From the NCBI GenBank assembly GCA_026119855.1, contig JAOWBW010001479.1, forward strand, positions 221,472 through 285,471: DNA of 64,000 bases, given 5' to 3'. Source of the DNA: Campanula takesimana. Lineage: Eukaryota; Streptophyta; Magnoliopsida; Asterales; Campanulaceae. Shown here one piece after another: positions 1-10,520 of this stretch. The notes under the pieces were generated by a model that saw only the letters and a list, made by a program, of their open reading frames with translations, ran no database searches and had not been told where the DNA came from. Made by a program: the position numbers and the translations under genes. Numbering within the stretch: the stretch's first letter is position 1; each line of letters opens with the position of its first letter.

Positions 1-239
1 GTCTAGTGAATCGACCTATGACTAAGAAGTAAAGTCTTGTGAGATGACTTCCCTAAGTGAAATTGGTTTATTGAAACGACCAGAGATCTAGTAAACCGAT
101 CTTTTGTAAAAGTTATGTCTTTTGGGGACGGCCTTTTTATGTGAAAATATTAAGCATAGTAGCAATGCTTGTGTGGCGTGAGTAATGCCGTTAGTCGCGG
201 TAATAATAAAGAGAAACCCGAGGACTGGGTGAAGGATAT

Positions 240-540
240 GGGAAAAATATTCAAAATCTTGAATTGCACACCTGAGTAAAAGGTAGTATTTGCAACATTC
301 ATAATGAAAGGGCAAACTTGAAGTTGTGGGAATCCGAGAAGGGGGATGTGTTGCGTGTGGAGATGCTGAATTCACGTGGGATAGGCTTAAGCGTGTGTTC
401 AATGAAAAGTAATATCCGATGAGTGTTTGGAAGGCCAGAGTGGCAGAATTTATTATGTTGACACAAGGAAAATCAACAGTGGATGAGTAATGTGAAAAAT
501 TCACTGAGCTGTGGGAGTTCAAGGAGCAAAGGATACTAAA
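240..540 (+). pseudogene. gag remnant of gypsy A
   Basis: Reading across frames, phrases typical of the plant retrotransposon gag core are visible: WESEKGDVL near 327, then FTWDRLKRVFNEK and FIMLTQGKSTVDE further on. They are interrupted by stops (TAA within the VFNEK-YPMS stretch and after TVDE) and by frame changes. The fragment would have encoded the capsid part of the element. No zinc knuckle could be read before the protease. Confidence 0.6.
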
Positions 541-572
541 GGAAATGGCGGAGGTAATGGAGTATATTTACC

Positions 573-896
573 ATGACAGCCACAGATGCTAGAACCACCA
601 ATGATCTTGTGGCAGGTACGACTCAATTATACTCCCGTAATGTTCGTGCTTTGATTGATACTAGTGCTACGCATTCTGTGATAAATGCTTGCTTAGCTAA
701 GAGAATGAACTTAATTCCTGAGGCGTTAGAGAGTTCTTTAGTGGTAGATACGTTAACTAAAGATTCGATCCCTATCACGTCTATATATAGGAAGTGTTCC
801 TTGAAATTGGAGATAAAAGAACTTGAGGTTGATCTCATAAGTTTAGAAATCGGAGAATTTGATGTGATCTTAGGAATGGATTGGTTAGCTGCGTAA
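573..896 (+). pseudogene. aspartic protease remnant of gypsy A
   Basis: A 107-codon open stretch resembles the retropepsin-like protease of plant gypsy elements. The active-site box reads ALIDTSATHSVI, where families normally have D-T/S-G-A/S, so the catalytic-loop glycycine position is a serine. The closing motif FDVILGMDWL is intact. The frame ends in TAA just after that motif, where a live polyprotein would continue into reverse transcriptase. It sits between the gag remnant and the RT fragments, as expected. Confidence 0.8.
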
Positions 897-1084
897 CATG
901 CCTATGGGGATTGCTTTGAGAAGGTAGTCCATTTCAGAGTACTATCAGTAGAAGAATGTTGTTTCCAAGGAATGAAACCTAGAAACCGATCGAACCTTAT
1001 ATCGGTAATGAAGGTTCGTAAGCTTTTAAAGAAAGGATATGAAGGATTCTTGGCGTACATTGGTGATACGAGCAGAAGGAAGTA

Positions 1085-2417
1085 ACGATCGAATCGCTTT
1101 CGGTGGTTAAGGAATTCAAGGATGTATTTCCGGAAGATTTGCCAGGCATATCGCCTGAAAGGGAAGTAGAATTTTCTATCGATTTGGTACCAGAAACTAC
1201 ACCAATATCGAAGGCACCATATAGAATGGCTCTGGCATAATTGAAGGAATTGAAGGAGCAATTGCAAGAGTTATTGGATAAAGGGTTGATTAGGCCGAGT
1301 GTATCACCATGAGGTGCACCAGTATTATTTGTGAAAAAGAAGGGTGGGTCGATGAGGTTGTGTATCGACTATCGTGAACTGAACCGCGTGACGGTAAGGA
1401 ACCAATACCCGTTGCCTAGAATAGATGAATTGTTCGATCAGCTTCGTGGAGTGTGCTACTTTTCAAAGATAGATTTGAGGTCTGGGTACCATCAATTGAG
1501 AGTAAAGAAGGAAGATATATCTAAGACAACCTTTAGAATGAGGTATGGGCATTATGAATTCGTAGTGATGCCGTTTTGGGTTAACTAACGCACCGGCAGC
1601 ATTTATGGAGCTTATGAATCGAATATTCCAAGAGTTCTTAGACAAGTGCGTAATTGTATTCATTGATGACATTTTGGTGTACTCAAAAACCAAGAAAGAA
1701 CATGAGGAACATTTGAAGGTAGTACTGCAGATCTTAAGAGAACAGAAGCTATATGCTAAATTCAAGAAATGTGAATTTTGGTTGGAAAAGGTGGCATTCT
1801 TAGGGCATGTAGTGTCAAAAGACGGGATTGCCGTAGATCCGACAAAGAAAGAAGCTATTGTGGATTCGGAAAGACCAACTTCGGTAGGTGAAATAAGAAG
1901 CTTCTTAGGTCTAGCTGGCTACTATAGGAGATTCATAGAAGGATTCTCAAAGTTTTCAGTGCCATTAACGAGGTTAACTCAGAAAGGAGCCAAGTTTGTT
2001 TGGTCCGAGGAATGTGAAAAGAATTTTGAGGAATTGAACCGACGATTGGTGTCTGCACCAGTTCTTGCGTTACCATCGGGAACGGATGGGTTTGTGATAT
2101 ATAGTGATGCTTCGCTGAAGGGACTAGGTTGCGTGTTGATGCAAAATGAAAAGGTTATAGCGTACACATCTAGGCAATTAAAGAACCATGAGAAGAATTA
2201 TCCAACCCATGATCTAGAGTTAGCTGCAGTGGTGTTTGCTTTGAAGATATGGAGGCACTACTTTTATGGGGTGGCATGTCAAATTTATACTGATCATAAG
2301 AGTCTTAAGTATATATTCACCCAGAAGGAGCTTAATATGAGACAAAGAAGATGGTTGGAGTTATTGAGCGATTATGATTGCACGATTTTGTACCACCCTG
2401 GCAAGCTAATAAGGTGA
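1085..2417 (+). pseudogene. reverse transcriptase and RNase H remnant of gypsy A
   Basis: Reverse transcriptase is recognisable from the ISPEREVEFSIDL region through LCIDYRELN and DLRSGYHQLRV to the catalytic box FIDDILVYS, followed by the thumb motif FLGLAGYYRRFIEGFSKF. RNase H follows with VIYSDASLKGLG, YPTHDLELAAVVFAL and TDHKSLKYI. Breaks: a TAA at about 1240, a TGA at about 1311 in the position of a conserved tryptophan, a frame change near 1580 just before the LTNAPA-like segment, and another after YHPGK at about 2405. It once copied element RNA to DNA; it is now inactive. Confidence 0.92.
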
Positions 2418-2639
2418 CAGATTCGTTGAGTAGAAAGAACCGTAGAACGTTAGCAACGTTAGTTTCTAAGGAGGAAAGTGCGTGGAACCGCATTGAGATT
2501 TCGAGCATGGGAGTGCAAGTTAAGGGTCATTTGGCTAAAATGAATGTTCAGCCAACGCTTATGTATAGGATTAAAGAAGCACAAGGAGTGGATGAAAAAC
2601 TAATGAAATTGCATGAGAGTTGCTAAAGGGAAGGCAAAA

Positions 2640-3608
2640 GACTTTCGTGTGGGGGAAGATGGAATCTTGAGGTACCAATCTAAAATATGTGTGCCAGACA
2701 ATGAAGATATCAAGAGGGAGATCTTAAGGGAGATCATTGTTCGAGATTCTCCCAACATCCTGGAAGTACAAAGGTGTATAGAAACTTAAGAGAGTCGATC
2801 TGGTGGGACAATATGAAAAGAGATATAGCCGAGTTTGTTTCAAGATGTTTAGTATGCCAGCAAGTGAAAAGTGAACACCAGAGACCGGCAGGATTGCTCT
2901 ATTCCCGAATGGAAGTGGGAGCATATCGCGATGGATTTAGTAGTGGGTTTGCCAAGGACGCTGAAAGGGTATAACGCAATATGGGTGATAGTTGACCGAC
3001 TCACCAAATCTGCTCATTTCCTGGCAATAAAGGTAAGCGATTCGCTGGAAAAGTTGGCAAAAATCTACATAGATGAGATTGTAAAATTACATGGAATACC
3101 AGTCTCGATTGTGTCCGACAGAGACGCTAGGTTTACATCAAAATTCTGGAAGAGTCTGCAAGGAGAGTTGGGTACCGAGTTGACAATGAGTACAGCCTTC
3201 CATCCGCAGACCGATGGGCAATCAGAAAGAACTATGCAAACGCTGGAGGATATGTTGAGAGCTACGTCATTGGATTGGCAAGGAACTTGGGATGAACACT
3301 TGCCGTTAGTAGAATTCGCTTATAATAATAGTTTTCATGCTAGCATTGGTATGGCACCGTACGAAGCGTTGTATGGGAGAAGGTGTAGATCACCGACGTG
3401 TTGGGACGAAGTTGGTGAGAGAAATATAACCGGACCAGAACTTGTGCAAGTGACTGCCGACAAGGTTCTACAAATTAGAAAATGGTTAGTAACCGCGCAA
3501 AGCCGACAGAAATCGTATGCTGATCATCGAAGACGCGATTTAGAGTTCCAACTGGGCGACCATGTCTTTTTGAAGATTTCGCCAACCAAGGGAGTGATGA
3601 GATTCTGA
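2640..3608 (+). pseudogene. integrase remnant of gypsy A
   Basis: The zinc-binding N-terminal part is visible as CLVCQQVKSEHQRPAGLL in one frame. The catalytic core lies in the next frame from 2871: MDLVVGLP, VSDRDARFTS and TDGQSERTMQ carry the D, D and E of the DDE triad. The frame change near 2900 separates zinc finger and core. C-terminal landmarks SFHASIGMAPYEALYGRRCRS-like and SYADHRRRDLEF-like segments follow. The reading frame stops with TGA at 3608 just before the KLSPRYVGPF-like motif. The function would have been strand transfer of element cDNA into host DNA. Confidence 0.9.
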
Positions 3609-3974
3609 ATCCGTGGGAAGCTGAGTCCGAGATATGTGGGACCATTTGAAATCTTAGAACGAGTTGGGACCGTGGAATACAAGTTAGCCTTATCGCCTGT
3701 TTTAGCAGGAGTTCACAACGTGTTTCATGTATCTATGCTGAGGAAGTATATTCCTGACCCAAGCCATGCAATTGAGTACAAGCAACTGAGGATGCGTGCC
3801 GACCTGAGTTATGACGAAGCACCGGTAAAGATAGTGGATCGCAAGGATCAAACTCTGAGGAAGAGGGTGATTCCTTACGTAAAAGTTCAATGGAGCAATC
3901 ACTCGGAAAGGGAAGCGATGTGGGAGCTCGAGAGTGAGATGCGAGAAGCATACCCCGAGTTATTCGCTGCTTAA
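3609..3974 (+). pseudogene. integrase C-terminus with chromodomain-like tail
   Basis: Open from 3636 to the TAA at 3972-3974. It contains MGPFEILERVGTVEYKLALS and HNVFHVSMLRKY, the usual C-terminal integrase segment, then APVKIVDRKDQTLRKRVIPY followed by VKVQWSNHSEREAMWELE, which matches the layout of the divergent chromodomain of plant chromoviruses. In the family this domain is thought to direct insertion towards heterochromatin. It ends 45 bp before the LTR, the expected end of the polyprotein. Confidence 0.85.
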
Positions 3975-4005
3975 GGTACGTTTAGTTTGGAGGACCAAAC
4001 CCTTT

Positions 4006-4019
4006 TAAGGAGGGAAGAG
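4006..4019 (+). other. polypurine tract of gypsy A
   Basis: An A/G-only run (AAGGAGGGAAGAG) immediately precedes the LTR start TGTAATAACC at 4020. This is the normal position of the plus-strand DNA primer of an LTR retrotransposon, and it fixes the LTR boundary. Confidence 0.85.
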
Positions 4020-4594
4020 TGTAATAACCGGCCTTTTTGGCCCATTATTATTATTATTTTCTTTCTTTTCTTTTATATTAAATGCTTTGTGATCGGGCCA
4101 TTAATAAAGTAATGAGTTGGGCTAGTAAAGAGGGGCCCAATCTAGTCAAACTTAGGAAACCTTTTTGGAATAGGAAAAGGAAAACCCTAAGTATTTAAAC
4201 TCTCTTTAAACTCTCTCCCTACCAATTTATGTCAAACAAAAACCCTAAAGAAAAGATAGAGAGGAGGCGGAGAGAGAGAGAGACCCGAGAGAGAGAGAGA
4301 AGAAGGAGAAAGAAGGAGAAAGAGAGAAGGAAGAAGAAGATCCAATCCTTTTTCCCCTTCGAAGGTAATTCCCTCATCTCTAAACTTTAATTCTTGGGAT
4401 GGGTATCACCTAGGAATTTAGAATCGAACTTAGAACCCTAACCCTAAATTGATAAAACTAGGGTTTAAGGTTACCTCTTTAAAAACCTCTTTAATGGAGA
4501 AAGTTGGAAATAAAATAAACGTGCATGCATACACCACCACCACGGCTGGCGGCGGCTGGCGGCGGCGGCTGCGGCTGGCGGTTGTTGACTGTCG

Positions 4595-4744
4595 GAGTGT
4601 GTGTGTGTGTGTGTCAGTGTGTGTGTGTTTGTGCGTGTGTGTGCAGTGCGTGAGTCGTGCGTGTGTGCAGTGTGTGTGCAGTGTGTGTGTCGTGTGTTTG
4701 TGCAGTGTGTGTGTTTGTGTGTGTGTGCAGTGTGTGTGTGTATG

Positions 4745-4783
<39 letters not shown>

Positions 4784-4790
4784 ACAAATT
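4595..4790. repeat. (GT)n-rich microsatellite
   Basis: About 195 bp made mostly of GTGTGT with interspersed GCAGTGTG and GTTTGTG units, inside the gypsy A LTR, preceded by a GGCGGCGGCTGGCGG tract. The open frames it creates on both strands (Cys/Val-rich or His/Thr-rich) are low-complexity artefacts. Confidence 0.95.
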
Positions 4791-5457
4791 AGGGTTGTAA
4801 ATTAGGGTTTTGTGTGTGTGTTGTTCTAGGTGTGTTAGTGTGTGAAAGTCAACTGGAATAGTAAAAGTCAACTGGAATAGTAAAAGTCAACTAGAATAGT
4901 GAAAGTCAATACTGGAATAGTAAAAGTCAACGCTGTGAATAGTGTTTTCATGAAATTAAGTCAACTTAAGACACTTGGATTGAAAGTAGACTTTTACGTA
5001 AAACCTAAGGGTATGTTGGGAAAGTTATGAAGGGTAATGTAAACCCTAAACTAAAGAAAGACCTTAAAAAGGAGTTTAAGATATAAACTCATAAGGTTAA
5101 AGATAGAAAATGAAGTTGGGGACGGGGATAAATATTACTCTTGTCCTAAAAAGTAGTATCTTTGCGTGATTGTAGATTGTACGCAAGAACCCGCTAGAAG
5201 TCAACGCTAGCAAGGTAAGGGATTACGTTCCAAAGTATCTTGAATTCTTTATTCATTGGAACTCTATAATTCTTTCATGAATGCTATATGGTCCATAGCA
5301 CTTGAACTCCACGTTAATGAACGTCTTTTGTATATCTTACCTATGACATGTTTTGGTCGTAGGGAATCTTAGAATATTTGAAATTGCATGTGCTCTCGAT
5401 TAGGGAACACTATTTTGGAAAGTATGCTATATCTAATTGCAACAGGTGTAGCTGCAT

Positions 5458-5675
5458 AGTCCCTGAAAAGGACTAACTAGTCCCTGAAAAGGACTAATGT
5501 GGAAACTGTCCTAGGAAATGGACTAATGGAAATAAGTCTAGTTAACTACTTGTAACTTAGACTTTGTGAAACTCTAGATTATCATGATAACTCTAAATAA
5601 GGGAGCACCCTGAAAAGGTGTAAGGTCTCTTATTCACTTAACACCCTGAAAAGGTGTGACACCCTGAAAAGGTGT
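5458..5675. repeat. cluster of short palindromes in the gypsy A LTR
   Basis: Two copies of AGTCCCTGAAAAGGACT (5458-5474, 5479-5495), a weaker copy at 5508-5523, then CACCCTGAAAAGGTG (5606-5620) and two copies of ACACCCTGAAAAGGTGT (5641-5657, 5659-5675). All have a constant core CCTGAAAAGG flanked by arms that differ between the two sets but stay complementary within each unit. The function is unknown; they could bind a dimeric protein or form small hairpins in RNA. Confidence 0.85.
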
Positions 5676-6468
5676 TTGGAACTTGGAATTGACGGAATGG
5701 AAATAGGACCACAAATCTTTGAATAGTTATCTGTATTCGTTATATGCAGTTAGTATTTTAAATGATATCCGATCTTTGAAATTATCAATTGAGTCCGTTC
5801 TTTCGGTCATCTCTCCTTAGTACCCGGAGAGATCCCGTATGAACTTACTGAGCATTGTTCGCTCACCCCTTCTTATATTATTTTTCCCAGGTAAAGACTA
5901 AGGCTCTAGGTGGATTGCAAGGAAGGGCAGTCCGTGGTAATCAAGGAATTTTAGACTTCACTTATGTTTTATGTTGAGCTAGTGGGTTGTACTAGCCGTT
6001 AGAATTCAAAATGTTAGTTACGCTTCCGCACTATTTTGAATTATGGTTAAGTAAACTAGCCGTTGAATGTTAACGTTTGATTTGAATAATGTTGACGTTT
6101 GGAATTTCCCATAGTTTATGGAATTTATTTATTATATGAAAGTTCGGGTCGTTACAAATATATTCTCCTTCCGCCCGTGGACATAGCCAAGTTGGTGAAC
6201 CACGTAAATTCTTGTGTTGTGTTTGATTATTTCTTTGATAATCGTTCTTTATTGTATTTTGCTGTAACAATTTTAACAATAGGAGAAAGAATCTGAGAGC
6301 ATCGCATACGTGGTCACTCAGACCCTAAAGGTTAAAAATTATCCATGATTGTACACTGATAGAGATGGGATTTAGGCCACTATACAGTCAAACTGCATAA
6401 AACACTGATTGTACATATCCAGAAGGAATCACAAGATAGAATCATATTCCAATAAGGACTGAGCTTTC

Positions 6469-6476
6469 TATATAAA
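6469..6476 (+). promoter_or_regulatory. TATA box of the 6.6 kb gene
   Basis: TATATAAA lies 106 bp before the ATG at 6582, in a sequence without other genes. The intervening pyrimidine-rich stretch with CTCTCTTTGTCTTC looks like a plant 5' untranslated leader. Prediction by position and sequence only. Confidence 0.55.
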
Positions 6477-6566
6477 GGCAATTTCTCTCACAATCAGAAT
6501 GTAACCTAAACAAGAGCACACACAAATCCTCACCTTTGTGACCTATTTCTCTCTTTGTCTTCTTTG

Positions 6567-6875
6567 TATAATTTCTCTGAAATGGCTCCTAAGACGAAAG
6601 CAGACCTCGTTAAGGTTGGTATAGAAGGCTTTGCTATGTTAGACGAATGTTTCGGGTCAAAGTCAAAGTCAACACCTTCTCCACCTCCACATCCAGTTAA
6701 GCCTCAACAAAAACATCATTGTTATAATTTCTCTGAAATGGCTCCTAAGACGAAGGCAGACCTCGTTAAGGTTGGTATAGAAGGCTTTGCTATGTTAGAC
6801 GAATGTTTCGGGTCAAAGTCAACACCTTCTCCACCTCCACCTCCACATCCAGTTAAGCCTCAACAACAACATGTC
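6567..6875 (+). repeat. 156-bp in-frame tandem duplication
   Basis: The segment from ATAATTTCTCTGAAATGG at 6568 recurs at 6724, exactly 156 bp (52 codons) later, almost unchanged. It carries the leader end, start codon and first module of the gene. Copies differ by a few substitutions and a short AAAGTC indel in the Ser/Lys stretch, so the event is recent. Confidence 0.95.
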
Positions 6876-7082
6876 TTTCTTTCTCAATACCAACCACAAC
6901 AAGTTTCTCATATGGTGCATCAACAAATGGTTGTGAGTACTGCCCACCACTTTTCTTCTAAAAATGAAGCCGCTACGTTGGATTGCTTTGAGGCTGCCAA
7001 GGCATATGGTGGGACCGTCATAATGGACTACCCCGCACGGACACCCACGCGAACGGGTTTTTATTACCGGAATGCAAATTAA
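6582..7082 (+). CDS. small intronless protein of unknown function with duplicated N-terminal module
   Basis: An open frame of 166 codons starts at the first ATG (context GAAATGG) after a TATA box and ends with TAA at 7080-7082. The protein has two near-identical modules, each beginning MAPKTKADLVKVGIEGFAML, followed by DECFGSKS and a proline-rich TPSPPPHPVKPQQ spacer. Then come a Gln/His-rich stretch and a unique end with LDCFEAAKAYGGTVIMDYPA. No signal peptide, membrane segment or known catalytic motif is seen. The N-terminal module plus a C-terminal 'EAAKAYGGT.IMDYP' box suggests a small plant-specific family (inference; I cannot name it). The duplication is in frame, 156 bp apart at DNA level, and the second copy again starts with Met, so an internal start at 6738 could give a single-module protein. 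It lies between the gypsy A LTR and a Stowaway MITE. Confidence 0.7.
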   Translation: MAPKTKADLVKVGIEGFAMLDECFGSKSKSTPSPPPHPVKPQQKHHCYNFSEMAPKTKADLVKVGIEGFAMLDECFGSKSTPSPPPPPHPVKPQQQHVFLSQYQPQQVSHMVHQQMVVSTAHHFSSKNEAATLDCFEAAKAYGGTVIMDYPARTPTRTGFYYRNAN

Positions 7083-7370
7083 GTTAAATGTCAGATTGTT
7101 ATATCCGGTGTACTTTCAAACGTGTGAATGGTGTGTCGTTTTAACCAAGGATGTGCATGCATAGCTCTCTTATGCTATGTATAATATCCGAAATAAGTAT
7201 TTGCTTGTGCTGTAATATATTTTATGCATGCTTGGTATTATGTTGTAGTTCTACATATCTATCTCCCTTGAAAGGGTGTGTATATGTATGTGTGTTTGTA
7301 TATATACATGTGTGTGCTTGCGAGAAGACGTAACGCGTGCATGTTTGATTCTATAGAAGCATAATACATA
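7083..7370 (+). other. 3' flank of the 6.6 kb gene, no further gene
   Basis: AT-rich sequence following the TAA, with a TGTATATGTATGTG stretch near 7280. I see no second gene, and no clear AATAAA signal close to the stop codon. Confidence 0.5.
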
Positions 7371-7552
7371 CTCCCTCCTTCCCAGATGATAAAAACCAAA
7401 TTGATAATGATTAATGTTGGTCCATTACATTCGTTTGATTTAATGGTCAGCGCATTTAAACTTTGACTAGTCATTAATTTCAAAGTTTACTTGCGTCGAC
7501 CATTACAAATCAAATGAGACTATCTTTCTGGGATTTTTTGGGACGGAGGTAG
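7371..7552. mobile_element. Stowaway MITE 1
   Basis: Terminal inverted repeats CTCCCTCCTTCCCAGA and TCTGGG...GGGACGGAGGTAG, flanked by TA on both sides (7369-7370 and 7553-7554), as in Tc1/mariner-type Stowaway MITEs. It is 182 bp, without coding capacity. Confidence 0.85.
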
Positions 7553-7865
7553 TATGTCACAATTCATGGAGCCACTTTTTACCAGATTTATCAGGACAAT
7601 GCACATTTGTTACGCTTAAAGAGTATCATATTTAAATGTATACTTGCAAAACAAAATGTTTATAAAGTGAATACGCCAAGGAAACTACATAAATACAGTC
7701 AATAAGCTAGTTGGGACATGAGTAATTCATTTTGAAATCTAATTGGGGACTCCTGGAACATGGCTCAAGATGTGTTCGATGAAATGCCTCAGGAAATGCC
7801 TGAAACAGGGTGCTTGTTCCTTCTTTCTTGTTTTCTTTTTCTTTTTCTTTTCCTTCCGATTAAAA

Positions 7866-8936
7866 GGGCAAATTGCAATTTAGTTACCTGAGTTTTACAC
7901 GATGTTTCAATTGGTTCCTGAATCTGTTTTTCAGCAAATTGGTTACTCGAGTTTGTCATTTAGTTGCAATGTGGTATAAAAATGGATGGATTGTTAGTTT
8001 TTTTAATGAAATGGATGGAAAATCTAACAAGTTTCTTTTATAATTGCAAAGTGCACCCTCCAACTCAACTTATTCACATTTTTACCCCATAATAAAAAAT
8101 TTGTAACATCTAAAGACATTAATTAATAAACCTACAAATTCTAATTGTTTGTTTTAGAAAAACTTGAGCAAAATAATAATAATAATAATAAAAAAAAAAT
8201 CTTCTCGCTCTCACTTAAAAAACATTGGCCATTTTCTTAAGTATATTATGCATTGTCCGGAAACAGTAAATTGACAAAAATTGCGCCGACAAGCCACAAT
8301 TTCTTGTGCAAAAACGTTTCTCCAGCCATCAATTTTTTGATTAGAAATGACAAAGAGATCATGAAGGCAAGCACTACCAAACCCACTTGGATGGAGCAGA
8401 GAAAACAGTGGTCGCGAGAAGGGGAGAAGGAACGTGGGTGGAGAGATCGCCATTTTTTGTGGTTCCTTTGTTTTTTGACGGGCCAAAACACTGTTCCGCT
8501 CTGGATATCATATTTTATAATTTTTGTTAAATAAAATTAGTATTTTTATGAATGATGTGTATTTGTCATAAGTTAAATAAAATTATTATTTTTATGAATG
8601 ATGTGTATTTGTCATAATTTTGATGTAATAAATAAAATGAAAATGACTGAAACGCTAATCTTTGGACATATGCATGCAAATTATGTTAGTTTTTAAACAT
8701 TCGTTAGGAGTTAGGGGGTGAAGTGGGAAAATTTAAATTGTAGGGTTAACCATTGCAATTTTGAAAGAAGCTCGTTAGGTTTTTCATCAACTTTTGTTAG
8801 TTTTTAAACGATCCATCCATTTTTATACCACATTGCAACTAAATGACAAACTGGAGTAACCAATTTGCTGAAAAACGGATTCAGGAACCAATTGAAACAT
8901 TGTGTAAAACTCAGGTAACTAAATTGCAATTTGCCC
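7866..8936. mobile_element. Mutator-type non-autonomous element 1, perfect 9-bp TSD
   Basis: Long terminal inverted repeats of about 125 bp begin GGGCAAATTGCAATTTAGT at the left and end with its complement at the right. The flanks are identical: CGATTAAAA at 7857-7865 and again at 8937-8945. A 9-bp TSD with long inverted repeats is the hallmark of the Mutator superfamily. The 0.8 kb interior has no transposase; the short open frames around 8250-8530 match nothing I recognise. A direct repeat of about 50 bp lies at 8527-8622. Confidence 0.88.
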
Positions 8937-8945
8937 CGATTAAAA

Positions 8946-10096
8946 TTAAAGGACTAATACAAATGACTAATGTAATATAATGATCCAAGCCCGGAGACTC
9001 AGACCGTTACATAAGCACTACGCACTGTCTCAGTGAACACAAACAATTAAGTCTACTTGGCTGACCATGTGCTCTTTGATTTAGGTAGTAACTATAAGAG
9101 ACAATTATCCCACATCTTCTAAAGAGAGAAACATGGACCGGTATATAGACTTGAGGAGTTACTCTCTTTATCACCAATTGGTTTTAAGGTGGAACCTCCA
9201 ACATAGTCCATTGTCGGTCCAGTCCAGCCCATGCTAACACTAATACAGAAAAATAAATAAAGAGTAAGTGATTTTGCTTGGATTAAAACCAATAACACTT
9301 GCAAAAAAAGAAGGTTGAATGGGTGGAATTGGATTCTCTTGGGACCATATAAATCCAAAATACAAGTAATATATACATGTGTATGCTTAAAATGAGCTAA
9401 AGGGAGTATGAAAGGAACCTTCAACTGAAAGATGACTATATTAATAATATGGAATAATTTCAACTTTAGACCAAGTTAGGCTGCAAGAAAGAGCCATTCT
9501 TTTCTAATTAATTGAGTTCCATCGTTTAATTAAATTGATAGTATTCCCTTTTTGTCTCTTTAAGTAAGTTTGTACTTTATACTCCATAATATTTAAAATC
9601 TGCATATTCTCTACCACATAATGAAGGAAGCTACCCTCTCAATTTACTTCTTCTAACTTGAAAAAGTCTTTGGTTTCATCCAAAAATCAATTGACTTTAG
9701 GAGAAATAGCTCAAGAGCTTTTATATATTCAAGACATGGCTTGTTAATTCCCGATGCGGGATAATGTCTCTAACATAACTTCTTATCATTGCATTATAAT
9801 TATGTTTCTTTGACAATGGAACTAGTTTTTCTTTTTTGGCATGGCTAGAAAAATAATTATCTCGCCGTGTTAAAATTAATGTTGAATTTTCATTTAAAAG
9901 ATACTCGAAATAACCAAATATGTAAATATCTATGCTATATACTTTACAATTTTAATCTTCTAATATTTAAAGTAATAATATGAAGAAACAACCGGTAAAA
10001 AATGATTTAGGAACAAAGTAATTAGAACTAAGAGAGTGAGTATGAATATCATCTGAAGATTGAAGGAGTACCGGTGCGCCATAATGGAGTAAGGAG
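8946..10096. other. intergenic, no gene seen
   Basis: AT-rich sequence without a convincing open frame, splice pattern or complete transposon ends. The stretch 9060-9240 (ATTATCCCACATC, then a 'two-coloured' AT-rich text) resembles plant LTR promoter text but has no boundaries I can define. Confidence 0.5.
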
Positions 10097-10520
10097 GGGT
10101 GTAAGTGGTTCGCTTTAGCTCGGGTTTGGTTTGAGACAATTTAAAGGTTGAACCGCTAGAGAGAAATCTTAAACCTAGCTAAACCATAAATAATTCTAAA
10201 TTGAGTTAAGCTTAACCACCATATTTCGGTTTGAATCGCGGTCAGATTTTGCTGTTCAACTTGAAATTAATTTATTACTCAAAATACTTATGTATTTAAT
10301 AAAAAAGGAAATATTATTTTGGCTTGCGGTTCAACGGTTTAGTTTCCCAGTTAGGCTTACCGGTTCAACTTTTACGGTTCAACTCCACGGTTCATCTTAT
10401 AATGGTTTGACTCGGTTCGGTTTGGTCTGGTATGAAGGGGTCAGACCGCAAGCGAAACTGATCTATACATAATTTGCCAAGTTTTGAGACCGTACTAAAC
10501 CACTTACACTTGTTATACTT
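10097..10520. mobile_element. possible hAT-like inverted-repeat element
   Basis: GGGGTGTAAGTGGTT near 10097 is matched by AACCACTTACACTTGT-type sequence at about 10498-10513 on the other strand. The interior is rich in GGTTCAAC/GGTTTGG repeats typical of non-autonomous hAT-like elements in plants. No convincing 8-bp TSD was found, so ends and superfamily remain uncertain. Confidence 0.4.

Larger units (their letters stand above)
1..6156 (+). mobile_element. Ty3/gypsy chromovirus 'A', decayed, 3' part
   Basis: Fragments of gag, protease, reverse transcriptase, RNase H, integrase and a chromodomain-like tail follow each other on the plus strand in gypsy order, then a polypurine tract and a long LTR starting TGTAATAACC and ending GTCGTTACA. 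The 5' LTR and start of gag lie left of the window. Several in-frame stops arose by substitution (for example at about 1240 and 1311) besides frame breaks, so this is an old, inactive copy. Domain order and the C-terminal chromodomain-like motif place it in the plant chromoviruses, probably Tekay/Del type (inference). Confidence 0.9.
4020..6156 (+). repeat. 3' LTR of gypsy A (about 2.14 kb)
   Basis: It starts TGTAATAACCGG directly after the polypurine tract and ends GGGTCGTTACA, giving the TG...CA ends of an LTR. A TATA-like TATTTAAA lies near 4192, followed by purine-rich GA repeats. The LTR has expanded with a (GT)n tract, repeated AAAGTCAACTGGAATAGT units near 4846-4930, and a cluster of short palindromes at 5458-5675. 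There is no second copy in the window, so age cannot be estimated. Confidence 0.85.

Noticed and set aside
4449..4805. Open frames of about 100 codons rich in Cys/Val or His/Thr
   Set aside because: They translate the (GT)n microsatellite of the gypsy A LTR; no protein signature.
5458..5675. CRISPR-like array
   Set aside because: Units are palindromes with unequal spacing inside a plant LTR; not a prokaryotic locus.
6555..6581. Upstream start of the 6.6 kb gene at a TTG codon
   Set aside because: Plant nuclear genes rarely start at TTG; the ATG at 6582 has good context and begins the conserved module.
8211..8534. Open frames of 81-93 codons on both strands
   Set aside because: Inside Mutator-type element 1; no recognisable motif, length expected by chance, and the two strands overlap.
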